Below are positions 1-7,493 of a stretch of DNA of 17,405 nucleotides, piece by piece. The stretch spans positions 1-17,405 of the forward strand of contig JBLFWJ010000059.1 of the NCBI GenBank assembly GCA_047611425.1, given 5' to 3'. Below the pieces are notes generated by a model. That model had not been told where the DNA came from and did no database searches. It saw nothing but the letters and a program-made list of their open reading frames with translations. The stretch is from JBLFWJ01 sp047611425. GTDB lineage: Bacteria; Bacteroidota; Bacteroidia; UBA10329. Position numbers and translations under genes: made by a program. Positions within the stretch are counted from its first letter, which is position 1. Each line of letters opens with the position of its first letter.

Positions 1-2819
1 AACCAAAATGGTGGGTGTGCAAAGTTTATAGATCCTGAAATGAAACCATTGGAGATGTCATCAGGCTCTCCTGGATTTGTAACCTGTTCCATAAAAATGG
101 AAAGACCAATTTCTTCAATCAACTGTTCGTTTCCATCCTGAAGACTAATGGCTTTGTCGGCATTCCAAGAAATAATTGGTTCACCAGTAGAGCTAACTGG
201 GCAATCACCACCAACGCATTCAAGTGTCCAATACCCATCGCTAAAATCTTCTCCTGGTAAGTCAATTGAATCCTTAAGCTTCAAAACGAAATCTGCATCA
301 GGAACTTTAAACGGATCATACACTTTAACATAGACTGGCGCCATCCCTTCCTGATAGGTTATTTCCTGCATTCTATGATCTGGTGAAGCAAGAATCCCAT
401 TTACAGACTCCGTGGTTAAGAAGACCTCTCTACCTCCATTGCCCTGTCCCTCAATTCTGGTAATCAATGGACCATCGCCATAATTGGCATTAATGATAGT
501 TCCTTCTCGTTCAGGTCCTTCAATGTGCGGAACACCCAATACAGGCGAAATTGCAGTTCCTGCTGGTGTTTTACGACCAGCTAGGTACGGTTTCTTTTGA
601 CCATCCAACAATAATGGATCAGATTGGTCATACTTTTTATACTCATTAAAGGAATAAGCGACAGCCATATAGTAATAGTCCTTATGGTTGACTAACCTTC
701 TGTCTCCAGTAGCAAACTCATCACTGGTAATTTGAAACGTATGCTGGATTCCGTCATTTTGTCCATTGACCATTTCCTGAGGGACATTTGCACCTAACTC
801 TTCAGACAGAGTGAAATTCACTAATTGCGCAATTGGTTCACCATCATCTTTGAAATTCTTAACGTCACATTGGCCGACCGATCTTGCAAGATCGGGATTA
901 GTAATGTCAGAAGCAGAAACGCTTTGATCTTTCAATTGGAAAATCTGATATCCTTCAAATCGGAAGACATTATCATAAACAACTCCACTTGGACTTGTGA
1001 TAAAAGGATCAGCAGCAGCGTATGATTCGCCTTTATTATTGGAGGTGGTTGGATTGGATAGCACCAAAACAAGTTCTCTATCTAATTCCACTATCTCCAA
1101 AGTTGGTGCGTCAGGTCCGTCAATTAAGACGAAACAATTATCGAATAAGGCCTGCGCCTTATCGTCTGCCTTTTGAAGTTTAACCACAGATTCGAAAGGC
1201 TCGGAACCACCTGCATCCCATGCCCAAACAACTCCTACAGTAATATCATTTACGGCACCAGGCTCCAATGTAAATGGTCCTGCGGATTGAAGGAACCTTC
1301 TATCTCCTACTGGATTGTTACCTGATTCCTCTGTCCACTCGGCTTGCGGGTTACCATTGGTTCCCCATCCTAGAGGATCCGAAGTTCCTGGAAACATATA
1401 GTCCGCCAATAAACCATTGCATCCACCTGAAGGATGACCAGTTCCACCATAGCAAAAATCTGCTCCATCTTTCCAAATACCATTCATATAGTTATAGTAT
1501 TCGGATGCATCATCAGGGTCTGACCCATAAGGAGGTGCAAGGTCAGATCTAGTGAAGTACACGAACTTTCGCATACCAAATCGCTCATTATCAATAATAT
1601 CATCACTATAGCCAATACCAATACCTCTATAAACGATACCGTCATCTGCCAATGCTTCACTTACCGTTGGAACAACCAATGTTCCAGTTGAATCTGTATA
1701 AGGACCTAGATTATCAACTCCATCATTGTCTTGGTAAGGTCCTTGAAAAAAGTCGATACCAACTGCAGGGGGGTTGTCTGGATATTGAGTTGGGCCACCA
1801 CCGGTTGCACCATCGAATGCATCTCCATTATAGCAATATCCCAAGCCACGTCCAACGTCACATCCAACGTAGTCATCTTCCGCATCACCCAAATCAGGAT
1901 CCACCCATGGGGCAAAGAACGTATTCGTCAATGTAAACGATCCACGATTGATTAGCTCATAATTCATGAACGTCATGTCATTGACCTCATCATTCGTTGC
2001 AAACGCAAAAGCTTGGGCACGGATTTCCATACCAATTGGGGATGCCCCGGTTTCTGTATGGATATTCCCTTTGTCATTAAAAACCCACCACAAAGTTTCA
2101 TCACCAAAAAGTTTAACCTCTCTGGAAGAATTACAATCTGGGTTCGCAGTAAGGTCATAAAATGGGTAGTCGCCTCCATCTTCTGGATTGTAATCACCAC
2201 TTCCATCAGTATCATTAAACGGAGCCAAATAAAAATCTTGGCCTAAACCTGGGTCACCATGTGCAGGCCAATTCAAAATATCATCAGGAATCGTATAACC
2301 TGGAAATTCTTCTGAAGGATCACACTCGGGAAGGATACAAGCATTAAAAGCAACAAATTCGTTCACGTCTTTTCGTGTAATCTCGAAGAATCTGTCATAA
2401 TAATTACAGGTATATGCATCAATTTCTGCGTTTGCAAGGTCCAAGGGACCTGGCCAAAAATCGAATCCATTTGCTCGAAAAGCCAAAGCAGCAACTTTCA
2501 ATTGATTGTTAACGTCTACTCCACCCATCCATAGTGATCCAGAGAAAATAGAATGCTTTCCTGAATTTTTAGGCACTTCATATTGCCCTAATTCTAAATC
2601 CCACCACATGTCTCCACCAGTTTGAATCATCGTCCTCACGTTGTTCAAATCGAGTTCGATGGAACCTGCGGGAGGTAAACATCCAGCGGCCAATCCACTC
2701 GGACCAGCGGCACGACCGTGGCCCTGAGCTACGGAAGTATACGGTTTGTGCCTTGCTTGGGTATTCAAGCTAAACACCGCCATTATTACGGTAAGTACTG
2801 ATATTCTTAATGCAGACAT
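1..2819 (-). CDS. Large secreted protein of unknown function, partner of the TonB receptor (C-terminus cut off)
   Basis: An open frame runs without a stop from the ATG at 2819 to the window edge, giving at least 939 residues. The N-terminus is a signal peptide (MSALRISVLTVIMAVFSLN, then TQA). No enzyme domain is recognised. Visible features are an aromatic/glycine-rich segment at about residues 70-130 (including LWMGG at 95-99 and DFWPGPLD further on) and an EF-hand-like acidic loop at 203-214 (DTDGSGDYNPED). The rest is Asp/Gly/Pro/Asn-rich, as in secreted beta-sandwich proteins. The start lies 34 bp after the receptor stop, so co-transcription is likely. I recall similar large proteins beside this receptor class in other Bacteroidota, often ending in a T9SS sorting domain; that end lies outside the window, so secretion by T9SS is inference. 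The protein may be a surface or extracellular partner of the receptor; its ligand is unknown. Confidence 0.8.
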   Translation of the reverse strand, partial: MSALRISVLTVIMAVFSLNTQARHKPYTSVAQGHGRAAGPSGLAAGCLPPAGSIELDLNNVRTMIQTGGDMWWDLELGQYEVPKNSGKHSIFSGSLWMGGVDVNNQLKVAALAFRANGFDFWPGPLDLANAEIDAYTCNYYDRFFEITRKDVNEFVAFNACILPECDPSEEFPGYTIPDDILNWPAHGDPGLGQDFYLAPFNDTDGSGDYNPEDGGDYPFYDLTANPDCNSSREVKLFGDETLWWVFNDKGNIHTETGASPIGMEIRAQAFAFATNDEVNDMTFMNYELINRGSFTLTNTFFAPWVDPDLGDAEDDYVGCDVGRGLGYCYNGDAFDGATGGGPTQYPDNPPAVGIDFFQGPYQDNDGVDNLGPYTDSTGTLVVPTVSEALADDGIVYRGIGIGYSDDIIDNERFGMRKFVYFTRSDLAPPYGSDPDDASEYYNYMNGIWKDGADFCYGGTGHPSGGCNGLLADYMFPGTSDPLGWGTNGNPQAEWTEESGNNPVGDRRFLQSAGPFTLEPGAVNDITVGVVWAWDAGGSEPFESVVKLQKADDKAQALFDNCFVLIDGPDAPTLEIVELDRELVLVLSNPTTSNNKGESYAAADPFITSPSGVVYDNVFRFEGYQIFQLKDQSVSASDITNPDLARSVGQCDVKNFKDDGEPIAQLVNFTLSEELGANVPQEMVNGQNDGIQHTFQITSDEFATGDRRLVNHKDYYYMAVAYSFNEYKKYDQSDPLLLDGQKKPYLAGRKTPAGTAISPVLGVPHIEGPEREGTIINANYGDGPLITRIEGQGNGGREVFLTTESVNGILASPDHRMQEITYQEGMAPVYVKVYDPFKVPDADFVLKLKDSIDLPGEDFSDGYWTLECVGGDCPVSSTGEPIISWNADKAISLQDGNEQLIEEIGLSIFMEQVTNPGEPDDISNGFISGSINFAHPPFW

Positions 2820-2853
2820 TGCTACAGTGTTTTTACGATTCAACTATTAGTTT

Positions 2854-5800
2854 CTAGAAATTCCAAGCTACTCCCAATCTTATCTGTCTCGGTGTTGAGA
2901 AGTTATCTGGATTTGCGGCTTTGATACTGTACTGATCTCGGTAAGACTGCTCGTCTGTTTGAGCTGCAATACCTGTTTGGTTAGAGGCTGCCGCTAGGTA
3001 ACCATCATCATCCGCACTACCAGTTTTCCTATATACTGAGACAACATTTGCTGTATTCAACAAGTTCAATACTTGTAGATAAACATTCAAATACGACTTA
3101 AACCCTTTCACTTTCACCCCGTTCTTTTCCTTTTCCTTTCCTCCAAGATTAAAATCTCTTTCAACTTTAAGGTCAAGTCTATACTGCCACGGTCTAGAGG
3201 AACCATTGATTCCGCCTTCCACAAATGAGCTACCAGAAGGGACTATCAATGCGCGAGCATTAGCGTTAGTTTGTCGCGTATATGGCGAGCCACTATTTGC
3301 ACTTACCGTCAAGTTGGCTCCAAAACTCTGCAACCAGTTAATCGTCTTTCCTCCCTTTGTAATGGTTTTTGGCCCCTTATACTTACTACCAGCATTAAAT
3401 CTATAATCAGCATTCAGAACAATTCTGTGTCTTTGGTCATAGTCATAAGGAGAGATGATTCTCAGGTTAGGAAATCCAGCATTCACCAAATTCAGACCTG
3501 TTTCATCATTCGAACCAGTACCATCAGCAAACTGAAGTGTATAGGCCATACGCATTTGAAATCTTTTTGTCCTTCTCATATCGTATGAAATGGTGAGGCC
3601 TTTAACAGTTCCAAAGTCAATGTTTCCGAATGTGGTGTATGAGGTTGGATATGCTCCTGCCAATCGAATCACCTGTATTTGATCCCGTACTTCGCGGTAA
3701 AACGCATTCAAGTGAATTGCTGAGTTCTTTGTAAGCTTTTGCTTGAATCCAACGCTATACTCAATCGTTTTAGTTGGTTTCAAATTCGGATTATTCAACC
3801 TGTCATTATCATTTTGAATAAATAGATAGCTTACCAAATCTAGCCGGTTTCGACCTGTAGGACGCTCAGTCAACACATCATAATTCGCATAAAAGTTCGC
3901 GTCTTTAGAAATCGGAAAAGAGAAGGATACGCGAGGCATTACATTAACCTGAGGAACATAATCTTTAAACGCCCCTGATTCAACAACATCAGAACTACTT
4001 GGGTCTGGTGTATTCTTAAGCCAAGGTGCGATATTACCACCAACCTCTAATGATGACGGTTCAGAAATTTCCTCTCCCTTTATATTATACCAAGTATCTC
4101 CATCACGATAACCCACCGGAGCTGTTGGGTTTTCTATGCTGTTAGCGTAAACCACAAAGTCATCTCCAATATTCTCTGGGTGAATGATATCAGGATTCTC
4201 TGCACTAATCTCAGCGGCAGTTTTAGCTTCTTTCAATAAATATGGATCTTTTAGAACTTTCTGATTTGCATCAAATCGATCCACTCTGAATCCAACCCTA
4301 AAAATCAAATCTTTAAAGGTGAATTCATCTTCAAGATAGCCTGCCATGTAGATTGGTCGGAAGGCTCCAACTTTTCTAGTAAGGTTTCCATATGCATCTC
4401 GGTCTGAGAAAAAGTCATCAAATGTTGGATTGCTACTTAATTTCTTACCAGTGTGGTCATATCCGTAGTAAGTCACCAATGGATTTCCACTGTTTAGTAA
4501 TTCATCTGCGCTGAACCAATCGATATTCAAGAATTCTGGATCAAGAGAATCAATATAAAGGAAGTCCATACCCTGTGGATCAAGCCCCAAAGCCTCTCTC
4601 ATATTGTAATCAAAATAACTTTGTTGAAATCCATGAGATATCTCATTCGTTTCATCGGGTGTGAAAAGCGGATTATATGAAATGGTATCAGAAAAGGACC
4701 CATGTTCATCCAAATGAACGATACCATTCTCTAAATCCAAATTGGCCAGGTGACTGTTAATACGTTGTCGACCAATCGTCCAAAGTCCCATAGGGTTAGT
4801 AAAATCGATTCTACTATCTACCCTTTGCTCGTATTCAAAGCCCAATGAGATACTATGGTTCTTAATATCAGCAGAACCTGAAGCAGATATTCTTAACTGT
4901 GTTCTATTATCATTTGAATACAAGTTAAACGGCAAGCCTGAACCATTCCAAAGGCCATATACATTACTCGGTGCATCTCCATTTCTTAACGCGCCTCTGT
5001 CCGCATCAATTTGAGTCAAATTTTCGTAATGATCCTCAGCGTCCGGATACAAGTTATAGTACTGCTGAGTGTATGCACTCATGTTAGGATTGATATCACT
5101 AGGCGTAAAATCAACTAACGTATCGTTGTAAGGTCCTTGTAACCACCCAAATAACCTTTGTGTAGTATCAACACCAAGTGCATAGGTAGGCTCTCTATGG
5201 GTTACAAATTTTCCAACATAGCCGTAGTTGAATAAGTCTTGCTTGTGTGACTCATCTTGACGAGTTCTTGTAAAACTTTCATAATCAACCTGAATGTTAT
5301 ACAAAGCATTCATAATTGCCGGTGGATTATCCGGGTCAATGTCCTTCTTATTAAAACGCTGTGTGTATCGGCCAAAAACTCTCCAAGTATTTTGGATTTG
5401 CTGACCATTATTATCGAAGTTAAATAGAGACCTATCAAAACTAAATTCATTACGAACATTGTATGCCAACGAACCACCAACCTTTAAAGTCACATTCGGT
5501 GTTGTCACAAAATCCAGATTTGCATTTGCAACAATCCCTTTTATCGGTGTGTTTTGCTTTGCCTTAACCAACTCTAATTGACTACTGCTAATATATTCTG
5601 CCGACAAATCTGTACCGCCTACTGGATTTCTTCGTACTGGATTAGCCCAAAGCTCTTCGAGTGCGTCATCCTTAACCTTCCAAACACCATTCGCAGATGG
5701 GTCACGATCTTTGCTGTAGTTCAATTCTGCAGCCAAAAAGTAACCTACAATTGAACGCTTCTTTTTTCCTTCGGGATCACTCTTGTCTTTAATTCTGATC

Positions 5801-6609
5801 AACGGACCAGTAAGATTGGCTGACAACAGATTATTATTGTACTGATCGAATCCAATATTAGTCCCTCCTAAACTAAATCCAGAGGTGCGGATTTCAAACC
5901 CACCATGGGTTTTTTCAGCTGCGCCTTTGGTCGTAATTGAAATAATACCACCAGAAGCATCTCCGTACTTTGCAGGTATACCTCCAGTAAACACCTTTAC
6001 CTCGGCAGTAGCAGCTTGAGTAACTGCGTTAGAACCTCTCACTTTTACACCATCTACATAAATAAAGGATGCATCATTATTAGTACCAGATTGACGAGAA
6101 CCACGAATACTACCAATACCACCATTACCGTCTTCTTGCACACCACCAACCATGGTAGCAACTCCCGCCACACCTCTAGTTGCCATTGCTGTCACGTTAT
6201 CAGACGTAAACACTTGACTCGCTCCACCATCTTGTTTAACCAGAGGAACCCTATGCTCGGTAACCACAACTTCATCAAGCTTAACTCCAGTGGTAAGAGT
6301 GAAATCAACCATCACAATCTCGTCAGAAGAAACTACAACACCGTTTCTACCAGCTGGAGAAAATCCCACGGCACTAGCTTTGACATAATAATTTGAAGCC
6401 GGCTTTAACGCCTTGATTTTAAATACACCATCGAAATCCGTTGATCCACCCGTTACAATTGCACCTGCTTGCTCTACAGAAACGTTAGCAAATGGAACTG
6501 GAAGACCTTTATCATCCACGACAGTACCTCTTATGGTACCTGTTTGAGCCATTACGTTTGTAATGCTGAAAACTGCTAGACAAATGAGTAGGAGTAGTTT
6601 GTTTCTCAT
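2854..6609 (-). CDS. TonB-dependent outer-membrane receptor with N-terminal carboxypeptidase-regulatory-like domain
   Basis: This 1251-residue protein starts with a signal peptide (residues 1-21, ending NVMA). A CarboxypepD_reg-like beta-sandwich follows at about 24-115 (TGTIRGTVVDDKGLPVPFA). The plug domain spans about 120-235 and carries the hallmarks SIRGSRQSG, FIYVDGVKVRG, GGIPAKYGDASGGIISITTKG. A long beta-barrel fills the rest and ends in a terminal Phe (LGVAWNF), as expected for barrel insertion. It should import a substrate across the outer membrane using TonB/ExbBD energy; nothing in the sequence names that substrate. The GGIPAKYGD plug type and the absence of a SusD gene next door argue against a SusC glycan transporter. 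At 1251 residues it is longer than common siderophore receptors (roughly 700-800), implying large extracellular loops. It is the first gene of a probable two-gene operon with the secreted protein downstream. Confidence 0.93.
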   Translation of the reverse strand: MRNKLLLLICLAVFSITNVMAQTGTIRGTVVDDKGLPVPFANVSVEQAGAIVTGGSTDFDGVFKIKALKPASNYYVKASAVGFSPAGRNGVVVSSDEIVMVDFTLTTGVKLDEVVVTEHRVPLVKQDGGASQVFTSDNVTAMATRGVAGVATMVGGVQEDGNGGIGSIRGSRQSGTNNDASFIYVDGVKVRGSNAVTQAATAEVKVFTGGIPAKYGDASGGIISITTKGAAEKTHGGFEIRTSGFSLGGTNIGFDQYNNNLLSANLTGPLIRIKDKSDPEGKKKRSIVGYFLAAELNYSKDRDPSANGVWKVKDDALEELWANPVRRNPVGGTDLSAEYISSSQLELVKAKQNTPIKGIVANANLDFVTTPNVTLKVGGSLAYNVRNEFSFDRSLFNFDNNGQQIQNTWRVFGRYTQRFNKKDIDPDNPPAIMNALYNIQVDYESFTRTRQDESHKQDLFNYGYVGKFVTHREPTYALGVDTTQRLFGWLQGPYNDTLVDFTPSDINPNMSAYTQQYYNLYPDAEDHYENLTQIDADRGALRNGDAPSNVYGLWNGSGLPFNLYSNDNRTQLRISASGSADIKNHSISLGFEYEQRVDSRIDFTNPMGLWTIGRQRINSHLANLDLENGIVHLDEHGSFSDTISYNPLFTPDETNEISHGFQQSYFDYNMREALGLDPQGMDFLYIDSLDPEFLNIDWFSADELLNSGNPLVTYYGYDHTGKKLSSNPTFDDFFSDRDAYGNLTRKVGAFRPIYMAGYLEDEFTFKDLIFRVGFRVDRFDANQKVLKDPYLLKEAKTAAEISAENPDIIHPENIGDDFVVYANSIENPTAPVGYRDGDTWYNIKGEEISEPSSLEVGGNIAPWLKNTPDPSSSDVVESGAFKDYVPQVNVMPRVSFSFPISKDANFYANYDVLTERPTGRNRLDLVSYLFIQNDNDRLNNPNLKPTKTIEYSVGFKQKLTKNSAIHLNAFYREVRDQIQVIRLAGAYPTSYTTFGNIDFGTVKGLTISYDMRRTKRFQMRMAYTLQFADGTGSNDETGLNLVNAGFPNLRIISPYDYDQRHRIVLNADYRFNAGSKYKGPKTITKGGKTINWLQSFGANLTVSANSGSPYTRQTNANARALIVPSGSSFVEGGINGSSRPWQYRLDLKVERDFNLGGKEKEKNGVKVKGFKSYLNVYLQVLNLLNTANVVSVYRKTGSADDDGYLAAASNQTGIAAQTDEQSYRDQYSIKAANPDNFSTPRQIRLGVAWNF

Positions 6610-6634
6610 ACCTTATAGTTAGTGGTTACCCTTA

Positions 6635-6654
6635 ATTTTAGGCGCGGCTAAAAT
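6635..6654. promoter_or_regulatory. 7-bp perfect inverted repeat over the -7 box of the receptor operon
   Basis: ATTTTAG, a 6-nt GC-only spacer (GCGCGG) and CTAAAAT form a perfect inverted repeat. One arm covers most of the candidate -7 box, and the other falls at or just after the predicted transcription start. It could be a repressor operator or a hairpin at the 5' end of the mRNA. It is not a normal terminator, because the stem is AT-rich and no U-run follows. The symmetry is visible in the sequence; the function is inferred. Confidence 0.4.
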
Positions 6655-6678
6655 AGTACAATTGGTAAGGGTATTCAA
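6648..6678 (-). promoter_or_regulatory. Candidate Bacteroidota promoter of the TonB receptor operon
   Basis: Read on the minus strand, a TTG (-33) at 6678-6676, preceded by further T residues, is followed after exactly 20 nt by TATTTTAG at 6655-6648. This is close to the phylum consensus TTG-N17-23-TAnnTTTG, with one mismatch in the -7 box. Transcription would start near 6644, leaving about 35 nt before the receptor ATG. It lies in the gap after the stop of the 6712-7164 gene, so the receptor operon can be transcribed apart from the upstream genes. Confidence 0.45.
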
Positions 6679-6709
6679 AATTTATTCAATTTGTGTTAAT
6701 GTGTGTTAA
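6672..6709. repeat. Two pairs of helically phased direct repeats upstream of the receptor promoter
   Basis: On the plus strand TATTCAA occurs at 6672-6678 and 6683-6689 (period 11), and TGTGTTAA at 6692-6699 and 6702-6709 (period 10). The first TATTCAA contains the -33 TTG on the minus strand, and the TGTGTTAA pair lies just upstream of it. A 10-11 bp period puts each copy on the same DNA face, as in tandem activator sites. A third TGTGTTAA lies at 11803-11810, upstream of the small T9SS-sorted gene and in the same orientation relative to it. A regulator binding here is inference; AT-rich sequence can produce such repeats by chance. Confidence 0.4.
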
Positions 6710-6711
6710 AC

Positions 6712-7164
6712 CTACCGTAAATAGGGCGTTTCAAGGATTGCACGATAGATGATTGCCTTGCGAAGATCAAGCCCATTTGACAGTTCTTCGACTACCTGAT
6801 CTACGTAGGTTTCATCTTCTTCACTTTCTTGCATCTGTCGGTTGCTTACTCGTTTGTGATTAGCAACCTCACTTTGCGACATTTTATATTCGACTGCTGG
6901 TTTTTTTGGTGCATCAACAGTTAAAAACGGTTCGGGATTATGAACATGGCCTTCATGACCTGGACGCACCTCCACCGGAACTGGTTCAACATATTCTTCA
7001 GCATCTTCCTGATGAGTGAATTCCCGAAGAATATCCTCGATTGTTGTTCCTTTTTTGGGAGTGGCCTGGCCTTTTTGAGGAGCTTTTTTCTTACCGGCAA
7101 AAACGCGATAAAGCATATAACCAACCACGGCCAATACGTACACTATGTTTCCTATATCATCCAT
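6712..7164 (-). CDS. Small single-pass membrane protein of unknown function
   Basis: This 150-residue protein has one N-terminal membrane segment (about residues 5-23, IGNIVYVLAVVGYMLYRVF) followed by a basic stop-transfer stretch (AGKKKAPQK). That predicts a short periplasmic N-terminus and a cytoplasmic body. The body is acidic, low in complexity and probably disordered until a helical C-terminus (LDLRKAIIYRAILETPYLR). A similar ending, roughly DLRKAxIYxxIL..PY, is one I recall from other small uncharacterised Bacteroidota proteins. The ATG shares one base with the stop of the upstream basic-protein gene (TAATG), which suggests translational coupling. No enzymatic motif is seen. It could be a membrane anchor or scaffold whose C-terminal helix contacts a partner. 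Confidence 0.75.
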   Translation of the reverse strand: MDDIGNIVYVLAVVGYMLYRVFAGKKKAPQKGQATPKKGTTIEDILREFTHQEDAEEYVEPVPVEVRPGHEGHVHNPEPFLTVDAPKKPAVEYKMSQSEVANHKRVSNRQMQESEEDETYVDQVVEELSNGLDLRKAIIYRAILETPYLR

Positions 7165-7436
7165 TACTTCCGCTTCTTTTTTCGATTCATCTTTTTGTTC
7201 TTCCTTCCCGTAGCCTTCATTCTCTTTCTAGTTGCTTTATCCTGCATTTTGTAATGCTTTCTCTTTCCCTTCTCCTCAGCTTTAGTCTGTTCTTTTTTTA
7301 ACTGAGCCCTTTTATCATCAGCTTTTTTCTGGCCTTTAGTGGCCTTGCTTTGGGCAGTTGCATTTATTGACAAGAGAAAAACTAACCCGAGGGTCAGGAT
7401 TCTTAAACGACTTCCGATTGATTTTAAACGATGCAT
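7164..7436 (-). CDS. Very basic Lys/Arg-rich small exported protein
   Basis: This 90-residue protein starts at the ATG at 7436. A signal peptide (MHRLKSIGSRL, then ILTLGLVFLLSINATAQ) is followed by about 61 mature residues, of which 22 are Lys and 7 Arg, ending KKMNRKKKRK. A longer reading from a TTG at 7490 would put 18 polar residues before the signal peptide and begins only 3 nt after the preceding stop, so the ATG is preferred. The mature part looks disordered or helical and strongly cationic, so it could bind LPS, other polyanions or nucleic acid; this is inferred from charge alone. Its stop overlaps the next start by one base, and 57 nt separate its ATG from the upstream gene, consistent with an operon. 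Confidence 0.65.
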   Translation of the reverse strand: MHRLKSIGSRLRILTLGLVFLLSINATAQSKATKGQKKADDKRAQLKKEQTKAEEKGKRKHYKMQDKATRKRMKATGRKNKKMNRKKKRK

Positions 7437-7493
7437 GCGATGGGCGAATTTGGAATTTGTATTAAAGGGGTAGTGTTGTCTTCGTGACAATGA

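Noticed and set aside
1274..2246. Several overlapping open frames on both strands (e.g. plus 1274-1552, 1652-1936; minus 1706-1915, 1973-2215)
   Set aside because: All lie inside the continuous minus-strand frame of the secreted protein and encode low-complexity His/Leu/Ser-rich sequence with no domain.
6016..6396. Plus-strand open frame of 126 codons rich in Thr, His and Asn
   Set aside because: It is antisense to the strongly conserved plug domain of the receptor, and its composition is an artefact of that strand.
2854..6609. Assignment of the receptor as SusC
   Set aside because: No SusD-like gene is adjacent, and the plug signature (GGIPAKYGD) and the large unrelated neighbour differ from SusCD loci.
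7437..7490. TTG start at 7490 for the basic exported protein
   Set aside because: It places 18 polar residues before an otherwise ideal signal peptide and has no ribosome site; the ATG at 7436 fits better.
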